DNA of 64,000 bases from Chryseobacterium antibioticum. Its GTDB lineage: Bacteria > Bacteroidota > Bacteroidia > Flavobacteriales > Weeksellaceae. Shown piece after piece: positions 55,086-63,019 of this stretch (position 1 is its first letter; every line of letters begins with the position of its first letter). Location: positions 62,001 to 126,000 of the forward strand of contig NZ_JABBGI010000007.1 of assembly GCF_012927325.1 (NCBI RefSeq). The letters are read 5' to 3'. The notes under the pieces were generated by a model. The model did not search any database. It had not been told where the DNA came from and was given only the letters and a program-made list of their open reading frames with translations. The position numbers and the translations under genes are program-made.

Positions 55086-55628
55086 ATGTATAAACAAATA
55101 ATGATTTTTAATAAAAACATCGATTTAGAAATTGGAAGTGTATATGTAATTTTTAATAATTACTTATCACAAGAGGACAAATTAGATCCGTCAAAAAAAA
55201 TCTTTTATATTAATTTGCCTTTTCATAATTCTATTAAAATCTCAGAATATATAGATGATAAGGATTTATCTATTGAAAACTACGAAAAATTAATTAATAA
55301 ATACAATTTAGAGTTTATTAAACCTCAAGAAATTATTGATGTATTTAATCAGTTAGTTTATGCAATTATAAATGAGATTGAAAGTCATGATGTTTTTGTA
55401 GTTGGAACAATGGGAATAGATTTTGAAAGTATAAATTTAATTCTTAAGGAGTTACTAGATATTGCTAAAACACATAAAAAAACATTTGTTTTTGTGCAAA
55501 ATGAATCAAAAAATCTAGATATTTTAGAAAAAGTTGATCTATTAAAGTTAAATGATTTTGAAGCTTGGTATGTAAATAAGGTAAAAGACAATGATGATGA
55601 TGATGCATTTGTATTTAAGCAAAGATAA
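55086..55628 (+). CDS. Putative cytosolic immunity protein 3
   Basis: 180 aa without a signal peptide or membrane helix. It is acidic and rich in Ile, Asn and Lys, with an alpha/beta pattern (DVFVVGTMGIDFESINLILK; KTFVFVQNESKNLDIL) and a Asp-run near the C-terminus (DNDDDDAF). I recognise no family. Its position 5 nt after the ParB-like tip, and its lower GC than the housekeeping genes, fit an acquired cognate immunity protein. A soluble inhibitor would match a tip that acts on nucleic acid in the cytosol. Confidence 0.55.
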   Translation: MYKQIMIFNKNIDLEIGSVYVIFNNYLSQEDKLDPSKKIFYINLPFHNSIKISEYIDDKDLSIENYEKLINKYNLEFIKPQEIIDVFNQLVYAIINEIESHDVFVVGTMGIDFESINLILKELLDIAKTHKKTFVFVQNESKNLDILEKVDLLKLNDFEAWYVNKVKDNDDDDAFVFKQR

Positions 55629-55629
55629 A

Positions 55630-55802
55630 GTAATGTTTCAAAAATGTTGGTTTCTTTTATTAATCAATATTAACGAGAAATAATAAACAATAATTGTATA
55701 GAATAGAGTGATCGTTTGGTCGCTCTATTTGTTTTTTTAATAGAAAATTGGAATCTTTATGCAGGTAAAAGATTACCCCAATGTGTTGATGAAAAATTAA
55801 TT
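55630..55802. repeat. Direct repeat B flanking cassette 3
   Basis: This is the second copy of the 179-bp repeat at 53632, 173 bp here, with the same hairpin (AGAGTGATC/GGTCGCTCT) and T-run. Its right end lies at the broken start of an outer-membrane protein gene. Confidence 0.85.
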
Positions 55803-56209
55803 CATCTGTATTCAATGTTGATACGGAAACTCAGAAAAGAAGTTCGTTCAGCTACTCCATCAACAATACCTTTACTTTAAACAAAAGCAAGAAGCTGGTA
55901 TTTTTCCTTAATTACAGCCGCAGCCTGGCTTACAAAAATGTGAACTCGTATTTTTATGCCTTCCCGGAACTGACTTCAGGATTAAAGGTTTCTCTCATGG
56001 AAAAGAAGCTTCAGATCAATGCAACAGTAACCAACATTTTCGCTCAGAGATACCGTGGCGATTTATATTTCGCTGATAATACCCAGCATATGAATAACTA
56101 TTGGGACGGCAGAAGTTTCCGTTTAAGTGTTAATTATACTTTTGGAAGCAGCAAAAAGAAAATCAGTAAGAAAAATATCAATTTCGAGGAGAAAGAAAGA
56201 GCACAGTAA
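55793..56209 (+). pseudogene. 3' remnant of an outer-membrane beta-barrel (TonB-receptor-like) gene
   Basis: An open frame of 138 codons without a start begins inside the end of repeat B. It shows barrel strands (KLVFFLNYSRSLAYKN, KLQINATVTNIFAQRYRG) and the closing NNYWDGRSFRLSVNYTFGSS, followed by a Lys-rich tail. This is the C-terminus of the outer-membrane beta-barrel family that includes the protein at 59889. The 5' part is missing and no matching N-terminal half was found in the window. The break coincides with the border of the RHS island. Confidence 0.75.
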
Positions 56210-56321
56210 TTGTTTTCGTTGGCTCAGTCTCGACCTTTTTTTAGACCACAAGAGAGTGTTTATAATAATGGGTTCTCGCAGATTTGGCTGATGGAACAGA
56301 TTCTCATTTCATCCTTTTTTT

Positions 56322-56447
56322 AAACATTAAGATCAATGAAGGATCTAAGATCAGTTAAGAAAAAATCAAATGATTTTTTAAGTTGTAGTTCTTAAAGCGA
56401 AGCTAAAACTTAATATTCTTAAAAGCTTAACAGAATCTTAATGGTTT
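56322..56447. repeat. Intergenic inverted-repeat element, AACCATTAAG family (copy 2)
   Basis: AAACATTAAGATCAATGAAGG on the left and TCTTAATGGTTT on the right are imperfect inverted ends resembling those of copy 1 at 18347. The inside is AT-rich and has no gene. The gap 56210-56634 otherwise contains only a terminator. Confidence 0.55.
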
Positions 56448-56584
56448 GAATTTTTTCTCTCACAGATGAACGAGCAAAAGTGAAAATCTGCATCATCTGA
56501 TTAATCTGCATGAAATTTTAAAATTATTTGATTTCTATCCATTCCCACGTTTTGCAATTGATCCTTTTTGTTATTCACTCAAAC

Positions 56585-56613
56585 AAAAAAACAGAGAATG
56601 ATTCTCTGTTTTT
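56585..56613. terminator. Terminator of the 914-aa receptor gene
   Basis: ACAGAGAAT and ATTCTCTGT form a hairpin between A- and T-runs, 22 nt after the receptor stop codon on the complement strand. It can work in both directions. Confidence 0.85.
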
Positions 56614-56634
56614 CTATTGTATCCTTTATCTGTT

Positions 56635-59379
56635 TTAAAATTTAAATTCTACCCTCGCGAAAACGAAGCGTCCTCCTATCCCGTATTGAGAAACCTGTCT
56701 GGAATACACAAACTGGTTATCAGCAGTCAATGAACTTATATTTGGGCTTTTGGAAGGCAGTATATTGAATATATTATTGCTTCCTATCGTCGCCGAAATA
56801 TTCTTGTTAAAATCATAACCTACGGAAAGATCGGTCACAATACGGTCATTTAAAACAAAATGCTCCCTGCTTTCTGTAACTCCGTCAAAATTGGCATCCA
56901 GCACATCAGCATCTGTCACTTTTCCAAAGTAGGAATTCCTAAGAGAAACGGTAAGTGCCGAAAACCTCACGGTATTGGCAAGCGTAGCTTTTATGTGCGG
57001 TACAGCTTCCTCAAAATACACCCTGTTAGGTTCAGAGAAATAATTATCGATCTGGCTCACCAGTTTAGGGGAGGCATGAATATCACCAATCCTTTTGGTC
57101 TGATTCAGGTTAAGTCCCAGATTGTTTTCCAAAGATATGCCCTCCGCAATTCTTGAATTCTGAGAGATGGTGATGTCCAATCCTTTCGTCTGGGAATCTA
57201 CCGCATTGGCAAAGAAATTCGCAGCACTGGCTCGCGCGATATCGAAAGCTCCCTGCAACACCGCCTGATCTGATCCCGGCGCAAAACTTCCATCCGGACG
57301 GTAAAATAAATCGGTAAGCACTACTCTATCTTTAATCTTGATCAGATAGCCATCCGCTGTAAATACTAAACTTAAAGCCGGAATCTTCCAGGTAATTCCC
57401 GTACTGTAAGACTGCGAAGTTTCCTGTTTCAATTTTGGAATTCCTAAGGCCTGAGCTGCTTCGGAATTGTTTCTGAAAGTCCCGACTTGTGTTGTTTTTC
57501 CCTGCTGGATCAATGTAGATGTGGAACTGTAGTAGATCTGTGCCAAAGAAGGCGCTCTGAATCCTGTGGAAACCGCTCCTCTCCAGTTGAAATTTTTAGC
57601 CAGTTTCACATTGGTCGCCAGTTTATAATTAAAGGTAGAACCGAAGTCTGAATAATTTTCAAAACGAACAGCTCCTTCCAATAGCCACCAATCCGTTGGC
57701 TCAATTTCCACATCAGCATATGCCGCAACACTGTTTCTGCTTCCTGAAACTGCATTATCCGGACTAAATCCAGGAAAAACCTGTGATCCTGCAGGTCTTA
57801 TATTTCCAAAAAAATCAGTCGCTTTTTCATTGTCAGAAGTAGCAGTAGTCACTACACGTCCAAAAATATCATAGGAAACATAAGAGTTTTCATTTCCTGC
57901 ATTCACTTTATAGTTTTCATAACGGTATTCTCCTCCAAAGGCTACGTTCAGGCCGTGAAGGACATCATATTTTTTTGAGAAATCCAGATTCAGGGTATTC
58001 TGTAAAAATTCTGATCCTCCAGCTTTAAAAGTTCTGGGTGAGCCATCTCCCAAAGAGGCATTAAATGTATTGACGACCCCAAAATTAAAAGCATTCTTGC
58101 CGAAAGTATTGCTCAAATCTACATTCCAGCCGTTCCATTTTCCTTTGATTCCTCCGGCTAAGGAATAATCATTCACATTGGCTTCGATCTGCGGCAAATA
58201 TCCATTGGGAGTAATGGCATTGATATTTCTTTCTGTGTTGGGAAGACGATAAAATCCTCCGGCATTTCCCAAACGATAACTATACCCTCCAAAGGAATAG
58301 ACTTTCCAGTCTCCATTCACCGGAATTTCAGAATTGAAAAAAAGCTGTCCCGACTGTAGTTTAGACTGCCCTGCCCTCAGGCTGAAATCCTTTCTTTCCA
58401 AACCTCTGTAAGTAAGCTCCTGATCCGTAAAGTCTTTTCCTAGTAAACCCTGTAATGCAGTAATGCTGTTGGCTCCTGATATCTGATTCCTGAAATCCTG
58501 TGAAAAATAACCAACCTGCGAAGCATACTGCTTGACCGTATTGATGATCTGCTGGCTGTTAGAAGTATTGGTAATGTTTTTATACAATCCATCAATATTG
58601 ACTCCGCTTTGCAATGCCCTATAATTAATGGCATTGTAGGCATTAAAAATATCTCCCTGACGTACGCCCGCTCTTGAATACGGATCACGGTATTGTACTG
58701 AACCTGTGACATTAATGAAGCCTTTTTCGCCAATTTTCGCTCCATAGTTCAGATCGGCTGAAATGGTCTGTCCGTCTATTCCTCCGGAAAAATTATTGGC
58801 GACCGGAGAAGCATATCCTCCCAGGAAAACCTGCCCTGAAAGCCCAAGTCTTCTTTTAAGTCCTAAATTCACGACTCCGGCAATAGCATCAGAACCGTAT
58901 TGAGCAGATGCTCCGTCTCTTAATACTTCAATTTTCTCCAGAGCAAATGCAGGAATAGCATTAAGGTCTGTGCCTACCGAGCCTCTCCCGGGAGTCAACG
59001 TAACATTGATGAGTGAAGACTGATATCTTCTTTTTCCATTAAGCAAAACAAGAACCTGATCCGGGCCAAGCCCCCTGAGAAGTGCGGGGTCCACAAAATC
59101 GGTTCCGTCATTGACCGTATGTGAGGTGGAAGAAAATGAAGGCACCACATAGTTGAGGGCCTGACTGATATTGTTAACAGGACTTTGTCTTAAGATTTTT
59201 GAGATATTGATGATATCTACCGGAACCGGAGTTTCTGTAAGAGATCTTCCGGATCCCCTTGACCCTAGGATGACTACATCATCGATCTTTTTGGATGATG
59301 CTGAATCCGACTGTCCAAAGTAAAATACTGAAATGAGTGCTGCTGAAGCTATGATTGTTTTTTTCTGAAAATTACGCAT
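56635..59379 (-). CDS. TonB-dependent receptor, probably sulfur-regulated
   Basis: 914 aa. A signal peptide (IIASAALISVFYFGQ) is followed by the plug (about 40-165; ETPVPVDIINISKIL, LRGLGPDQVLVLLNGKRR, EKIEVLRDGASAQYGSDAIA). A long barrel ends in YGIGGRFVFARVEFKF. The plug-barrel layout and SxxR-type loops fit receptors for organic ligands, and there is no SusD partner gene. The leader contains an S-box-like RNA core and a Met/Cys-rich mini-ORF, which suggests expression when sulfur amino acids are short. The ligand is unknown. Confidence 0.88.
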   Translation of the reverse strand: MRNFQKKTIIASAALISVFYFGQSDSASSKKIDDVVILGSRGSGRSLTETPVPVDIINISKILRQSPVNNISQALNYVVPSFSSTSHTVNDGTDFVDPALLRGLGPDQVLVLLNGKRRYQSSLINVTLTPGRGSVGTDLNAIPAFALEKIEVLRDGASAQYGSDAIAGVVNLGLKRRLGLSGQVFLGGYASPVANNFSGGIDGQTISADLNYGAKIGEKGFINVTGSVQYRDPYSRAGVRQGDIFNAYNAINYRALQSGVNIDGLYKNITNTSNSQQIINTVKQYASQVGYFSQDFRNQISGANSITALQGLLGKDFTDQELTYRGLERKDFSLRAGQSKLQSGQLFFNSEIPVNGDWKVYSFGGYSYRLGNAGGFYRLPNTERNINAITPNGYLPQIEANVNDYSLAGGIKGKWNGWNVDLSNTFGKNAFNFGVVNTFNASLGDGSPRTFKAGGSEFLQNTLNLDFSKKYDVLHGLNVAFGGEYRYENYKVNAGNENSYVSYDIFGRVVTTATSDNEKATDFFGNIRPAGSQVFPGFSPDNAVSGSRNSVAAYADVEIEPTDWWLLEGAVRFENYSDFGSTFNYKLATNVKLAKNFNWRGAVSTGFRAPSLAQIYYSSTSTLIQQGKTTQVGTFRNNSEAAQALGIPKLKQETSQSYSTGITWKIPALSLVFTADGYLIKIKDRVVLTDLFYRPDGSFAPGSDQAVLQGAFDIARASAANFFANAVDSQTKGLDITISQNSRIAEGISLENNLGLNLNQTKRIGDIHASPKLVSQIDNYFSEPNRVYFEEAVPHIKATLANTVRFSALTVSLRNSYFGKVTDADVLDANFDGVTESREHFVLNDRIVTDLSVGYDFNKNISATIGSNNIFNILPSKSPNISSLTADNQFVYSRQVSQYGIGGRFVFARVEFKF

Positions 59380-59497
59380 GTGTTTTCTATTTTTTTATTA
59401 CTGATTGTTTGTTTGATTTTTGGCAATAGTATTCCTGTAACCCTATTTTAAGGTTACCGTGAAAAGCCTGAATGTTGGTATTATTTTTTAAAGAAGT

Positions 59498-59521
59498 CTA
59501 AAAACAACAACACATGCGCAT
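59498..59521 (-). CDS. Leader mini-ORF MRMCCCF
   Basis: On the complement strand ATG CGC ATG TGT TGT TGT TTT TAG encodes a seven-residue peptide with three Cys and two Met codons in a row of seven. It lies in the receptor leader, 118 nt before the receptor start. Between them is a hairpin (GTAACC/GGTTAC, about 59444-59463). This layout resembles leader peptides whose translation senses cysteine or methionine supply. No Shine-Dalgarno sequence is visible. Confidence 0.4.
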   Translation of the reverse strand: MRMCCCF

Positions 59522-59687
59522 GTGAAAATGGTATGAAAAGAGGTCAGAATAACGAAGTGATACTTCATGATCTGAGAAACGAAAATTTAAATTGGTCTTG
59601 TGATTTCCCTTGTCTTTAAACATTGATTTTATTTTTAAAACAAAAATGTCAAGATGGGAAGAAAATAGAGAATAAACATTTTTTCCG

Positions 59688-59771
59688 GGCATACCGGCTT
59701 ATCTATTTTAGCACCTTGCTTGTTTTTGCAGGTTGCTATCCCATCTATGAGATTCTTGATAATTACCCGGC
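59688..59771 (-). promoter_or_regulatory. S-box-like (SAM-I-type) RNA element with a shortened P2
   Basis: The complement strand reads TTATCAAGA, a small hairpin (TCTCA/TGGGA), TAGCAACC, a hairpin (CTGC/GCAAGG), GGTGCTAAAAT and GATAA. TTATC/GATAA forms P1. The blocks ATCAAGA, GCAACC and AGGTGCTA are those of the SAM-I core in the right order. The GAGGGA...GGCCC segment of P2, which makes the kink-turn and pseudoknot, is missing. Outer CCGGG/CCCGG bases may extend P1. The ligand is therefore uncertain. Confidence 0.45.
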
Positions 59772-59778
59772 AAAGATA
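59771..59778 (-). promoter_or_regulatory. Receptor leader promoter -7 element
   Basis: TATCTTTG on the complement strand matches TANNTTTG. It ends just before the S-box-like core, so the transcript would start with that element and carry a leader of about 390 nt before the receptor ATG. Confidence 0.5.
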
Positions 59779-59888
59779 TAATTATTTCGGAATAAAAAAA
59801 ATAATTGCTTAAAAATTTAACTTTTCGCAAATTTCACCGTAACAAATTGCTCTTTTTTACGTCTAACTGAACAGTAGTAAAAAACATT

Positions 59889-62102
59889 ATGAAAAAAACT
59901 ATATTAGCTTTATCCCTGTTGGGATCTTTTTTTGCCTACTCGCAAGAGAAGAGCAGCAATAATGCAGTGAAGGAAAAGCAAATTGAAGGCGTAGTTATTA
60001 CGAAAACTAAAAAAGCCGTTGAACAGAAAGCAGACCGTACTATTTTTGATTTTTCTGAACAACCCCAGCTTAACAACGGTAACGTTCTGGAAGGTATTAA
60101 AAAACTTCCGGGATTGGTGGCTACCGATATTGCGGGAATGATGTATCAGGGTAAAATCCTGGATGTGTACCTGAACGGAAGACCTCTAAATATTACCTCC
60201 AATGAATTAAATTCTTTTCTTGAAGGGATGCCTGCCAATTCGGTGGAAAAAATTGAGGTGATTACGCAGCCGGGAGCAGAATTCCCTGCCACTTCAGGAG
60301 GCGCCATCATGAATATCATTACGAATAAAAACGCCAATAAGTATTTAACAGCAACCTATTCGGGAAACTACTCGTTTACCAACTACGATAAGTTCAGAAG
60401 CAGAACAACGCATTCTGTGAATCTGAATGCAAGAAATAAACTATTCGGCTGGCAGCTGAATGTGGGTCAGAATTATCGTGAAAGTATGCTGAACGGTGAT
60501 CAGGACGTAATTCTTCATAACAATACAGACAGAATAGGACGTGGGTATTTTGCGAAATCAGGTCTTACTTTTGATCTTGGACAGGACAGATTATTGGTGA
60601 ACTATGATATTTACCACAACAATAATGACAACTATACCGCCAGTAGAGGACTTGCCGACATCCTTGTCAGCCTTGATCCTATCAAATACCGGGAAGCTGA
60701 TTATCAAGCATCGGATGTGGCTCATACCAACAATCTAAGACAGGAAGCGGTTGTGACGTATCAGAAGCGTTTCAGCGACAAGTCTCAAAAGCTGGACTTC
60801 CAGTTTGGATATACGAAATCTGACAGTAAGTTTGCTCAGGATAATTTTTTCCAGAAAGGTAATTATACCGATAATGGGCAATTTTTCCGTAATGCCGGGA
60901 TTAATGATGTCCTTAATAATAAATCGGATATGAGGATCGCGAATTTCAAGGTCGATTATTCTCAACCGATAAAGCTTCTGGATGGCGGGAAAGTGAGTTT
61001 AGGCGGTTTATATGAAAGACAGGATTATGATACGGAGAGTAAAGGGCTTACCAATTTAGAATATCAGAGACAAACGGCTTCTACTTATCTTGAATTTCAG
61101 GCAAAACTTAAGAAGTTTGACTTTATTTTAGGCACCCGTGCTGAAAATTATGATATTTCAGGGATTACAAGAACCATAAAGGACGGTGCTGTTCTTGAAA
61201 GAGATCTTACCACCTTCAATAAGTTTAAGCTTTTTCCTAACGCAAGTGTACAATACAACCTGATGAACCAGGTATACGTGGCGGCCAACTATAACAAAAA
61301 AATCAGTCTTCCGAGTATTTCTGCCCTGAACCCGAATAACGTAACATTCGGCAGCCCGAATACACAGGTCACGGGTAACCCGGATCTTCAGCCTACAATC
61401 TTTGATAATTATGAATTAAAAGTATCAGCCTTTGATTATGCTTTTATTGGATACAGCGTAAGTTCTGCTAAAGACCAGGTCGCTCAGATCGTCATGAAAG
61501 ACGGTAAGAATCTTTTCAATAGACAGGTGAATATTTCCAATATGAAAATTCACAACTTCAATCTGGGTCTTCCGATTCCGTTTATGATCTTCAGCAAACC
61601 GATGAGCGAGATCATGAAGTTTGATTTTAATCCTGATAAAATTAATTTCATGTATCTGTACGCAGGATATCAGAAGCATGAGATCGACAATTTAAACAAT
61701 AAAGGGTTCTGGATCTTCAATATTATGACTCAGTTGCTTTTACCGAAAGACATCAAACTGACGGCCAACTACAGTTATCTGACTCCAAAAGCAGGTTATT
61801 TCTACTTTACAGCAGATAAACCGTTCAATAATAATCTGGATGTCACCCTGACGAAAAAATTCATGAACAACCGTTTGACAGTGTCTGTTTTCGCGAATGA
61901 TATCTTCAACGGACAGGTGATGCAGGTCTATTCCAATCCGCCTGAGGGACAGGCTGTGATGATCAGAAGCAAGTATGATACGAGAAACTTCGGAATTTCT
62001 ATCAATTATAAAATTCCAACCAGAAATAAACTGGCGAAAGAGGATCCTAATATCCTGAACCAGACTAAAAAAGAGGAGACGGGCGTCATGCAAACTCCCT
62101 AG
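59889..62102 (+). CDS. Outer-membrane beta-barrel family protein (TonB-receptor-like)
   Basis: 737 aa. A signal peptide (ALSLLGSFFAYSQ) is followed by a plug (about 35-150; LEGIKKLPGLVATDI, KIEVITQPGAEFPATSGGAI). A barrel in the Outer_mem_beta_3-type family then ends in RNFGISINYKIPTRNK with a Lys-rich tail. It lacks the usual N-terminal carboxypeptidase-like domain. The family includes peptide and metal receptors, but the ligand here is unknown. The truncated barrel gene at 55793 is a relative. It is divergent from the 914-aa receptor across a 509-nt spacer. Confidence 0.82.
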   Translation: MKKTILALSLLGSFFAYSQEKSSNNAVKEKQIEGVVITKTKKAVEQKADRTIFDFSEQPQLNNGNVLEGIKKLPGLVATDIAGMMYQGKILDVYLNGRPLNITSNELNSFLEGMPANSVEKIEVITQPGAEFPATSGGAIMNIITNKNANKYLTATYSGNYSFTNYDKFRSRTTHSVNLNARNKLFGWQLNVGQNYRESMLNGDQDVILHNNTDRIGRGYFAKSGLTFDLGQDRLLVNYDIYHNNNDNYTASRGLADILVSLDPIKYREADYQASDVAHTNNLRQEAVVTYQKRFSDKSQKLDFQFGYTKSDSKFAQDNFFQKGNYTDNGQFFRNAGINDVLNNKSDMRIANFKVDYSQPIKLLDGGKVSLGGLYERQDYDTESKGLTNLEYQRQTASTYLEFQAKLKKFDFILGTRAENYDISGITRTIKDGAVLERDLTTFNKFKLFPNASVQYNLMNQVYVAANYNKKISLPSISALNPNNVTFGSPNTQVTGNPDLQPTIFDNYELKVSAFDYAFIGYSVSSAKDQVAQIVMKDGKNLFNRQVNISNMKIHNFNLGLPIPFMIFSKPMSEIMKFDFNPDKINFMYLYAGYQKHEIDNLNNKGFWIFNIMTQLLLPKDIKLTANYSYLTPKAGYFYFTADKPFNNNLDVTLTKKFMNNRLTVSVFANDIFNGQVMQVYSNPPEGQAVMIRSKYDTRNFGISINYKIPTRNKLAKEDPNILNQTKKEETGVMQTP

Positions 62103-62116
62103 TAATTGATCTATAT

Positions 62117-62153
62117 AAAATGAGGCCGTAAAGAAATTTTACGGCCTCATTTA
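62117..62153. terminator. Bidirectional terminator between the barrel gene and thiF
   Basis: ATGAGGCCGTAAA and TTTTACGGCCTCAT form a 13-bp stem with a 4-nt loop, flanked by A- and T-runs, between convergent genes. Confidence 0.92.
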
Positions 62154-62170
62154 TTTAAAAACAATATCAT

Positions 62171-62881
62171 TTAAAAATCTAAGGTCTGGAATCTCCAATT
62201 CAGGGTATCGATAAGGGTAAGCTGATCAGGATATACGAGAAGCCCGGTGATCATCTTTAAAACCTGCAGAACCATCATGCTCCCTACAATTCCCGGCAGT
62301 GCTCCCAGCACTCCGAGACTGTCACAATCCGGCAAATTTTCGTCAGAGGGCGATTCCGGAAACAAATCTCTAAGATTTTTGCTTCCTTGATAGTTGAATA
62401 CAGCAGTTTGTCCTGAAAAACCCAATATACTTCCGTACACTAATGGTTTTCCAAGTTTCACACAGGTGTCATTGATCAGATATCTGGTGGCAAAATTATC
62501 CGATCCGTCAACAATAATATCATATGTTGAAAGGATTTCCTCTGCATTTAAGCTATCAATTTTCTTATTAATTCCTATTAATTTCACCTGATGATTAAGA
62601 TTTTTCACAAAGGCTTCCGCACTTTTGGTCTTCGAAATCCCAACTGTATTTTCATTGTGAATGATCTGGCGGTTCAGGTTGTGAAGTTCCACCTCATCAA
62701 AATCGGCCACGCCTAAAGTTCCGACTCCGGCTGCTGCGAGGTATTGAATAACGGGACTTCCCAAGCCTCCTGCCCCAATGACAAGTACTTTGGACGACCT
62801 TATTTTCTTTTGCCCCTCCAGCCCGATTTCTTCTATGAATATCTGCCGGCTGTATCTTGCAAAAATATCTTCGCTTTTCAT
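62171..62881 (-). CDS. thiF: ThiF/MoeB/HesA-family adenylyltransferase, thiamine operon
   Basis: 236 aa from the ATG at 62881; an ATG at 62905 lies inside a dispersed repeat and is less likely. The E1-like fold shows the ATP loop VIGAGGLGSPVIQYLAAAG, the adenylation residues in DEVELHNLNRQ, and DGSDNFATRYLIND. The family adenylates the C-terminus of ThiS. The zinc-binding CxxC pairs of E. coli ThiF and MoeB are absent: LRDLF replaces the first pair, and only one Cys remains in PDCDSLGVLG. Its place after thiH on the same strand supports a thiamine role. Confidence 0.82.
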   Translation of the reverse strand: MKSEDIFARYSRQIFIEEIGLEGQKKIRSSKVLVIGAGGLGSPVIQYLAAAGVGTLGVADFDEVELHNLNRQIIHNENTVGISKTKSAEAFVKNLNHQVKLIGINKKIDSLNAEEILSTYDIIVDGSDNFATRYLINDTCVKLGKPLVYGSILGFSGQTAVFNYQGSKNLRDLFPESPSDENLPDCDSLGVLGALPGIVGSMMVLQVLKMITGLLVYPDQLTLIDTLNWRFQTLDF

Positions 62882-62899
62882 TTTGCTATAATTGTTTTG

Positions 62900-63013
62900 A
62901 ACCATTAAGATTTTTTAAGCTATTAAGAGATATTAAGGGGAGCCGTGCTTTAAGGTTTAAAAAAATTGATTTTTCTTAATTAGGCTTAATGACTTCACTG
63001 TTCTTAATGGTTT
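62900..63013. repeat. Intergenic inverted-repeat element, AACCATTAAG family (copy 3)
   Basis: AACCATTAAGATTTTTT on the left and CTTAATGGTTT on the right are inverted ends that enclose AT-rich sequence between thiH and thiF. The left end overlaps the upstream ATG candidate of thiF. Confidence 0.65.
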
Positions 63014-63019
63014 AATTTT

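Noticed and set aside
59498..59692. 64-codon complement-strand frame in the receptor leader
   Set aside because: It overlaps the RNA-like leader and has no coding character apart from its last codons. Only the seven-residue MRMCCCF part is kept as a possible leader peptide.
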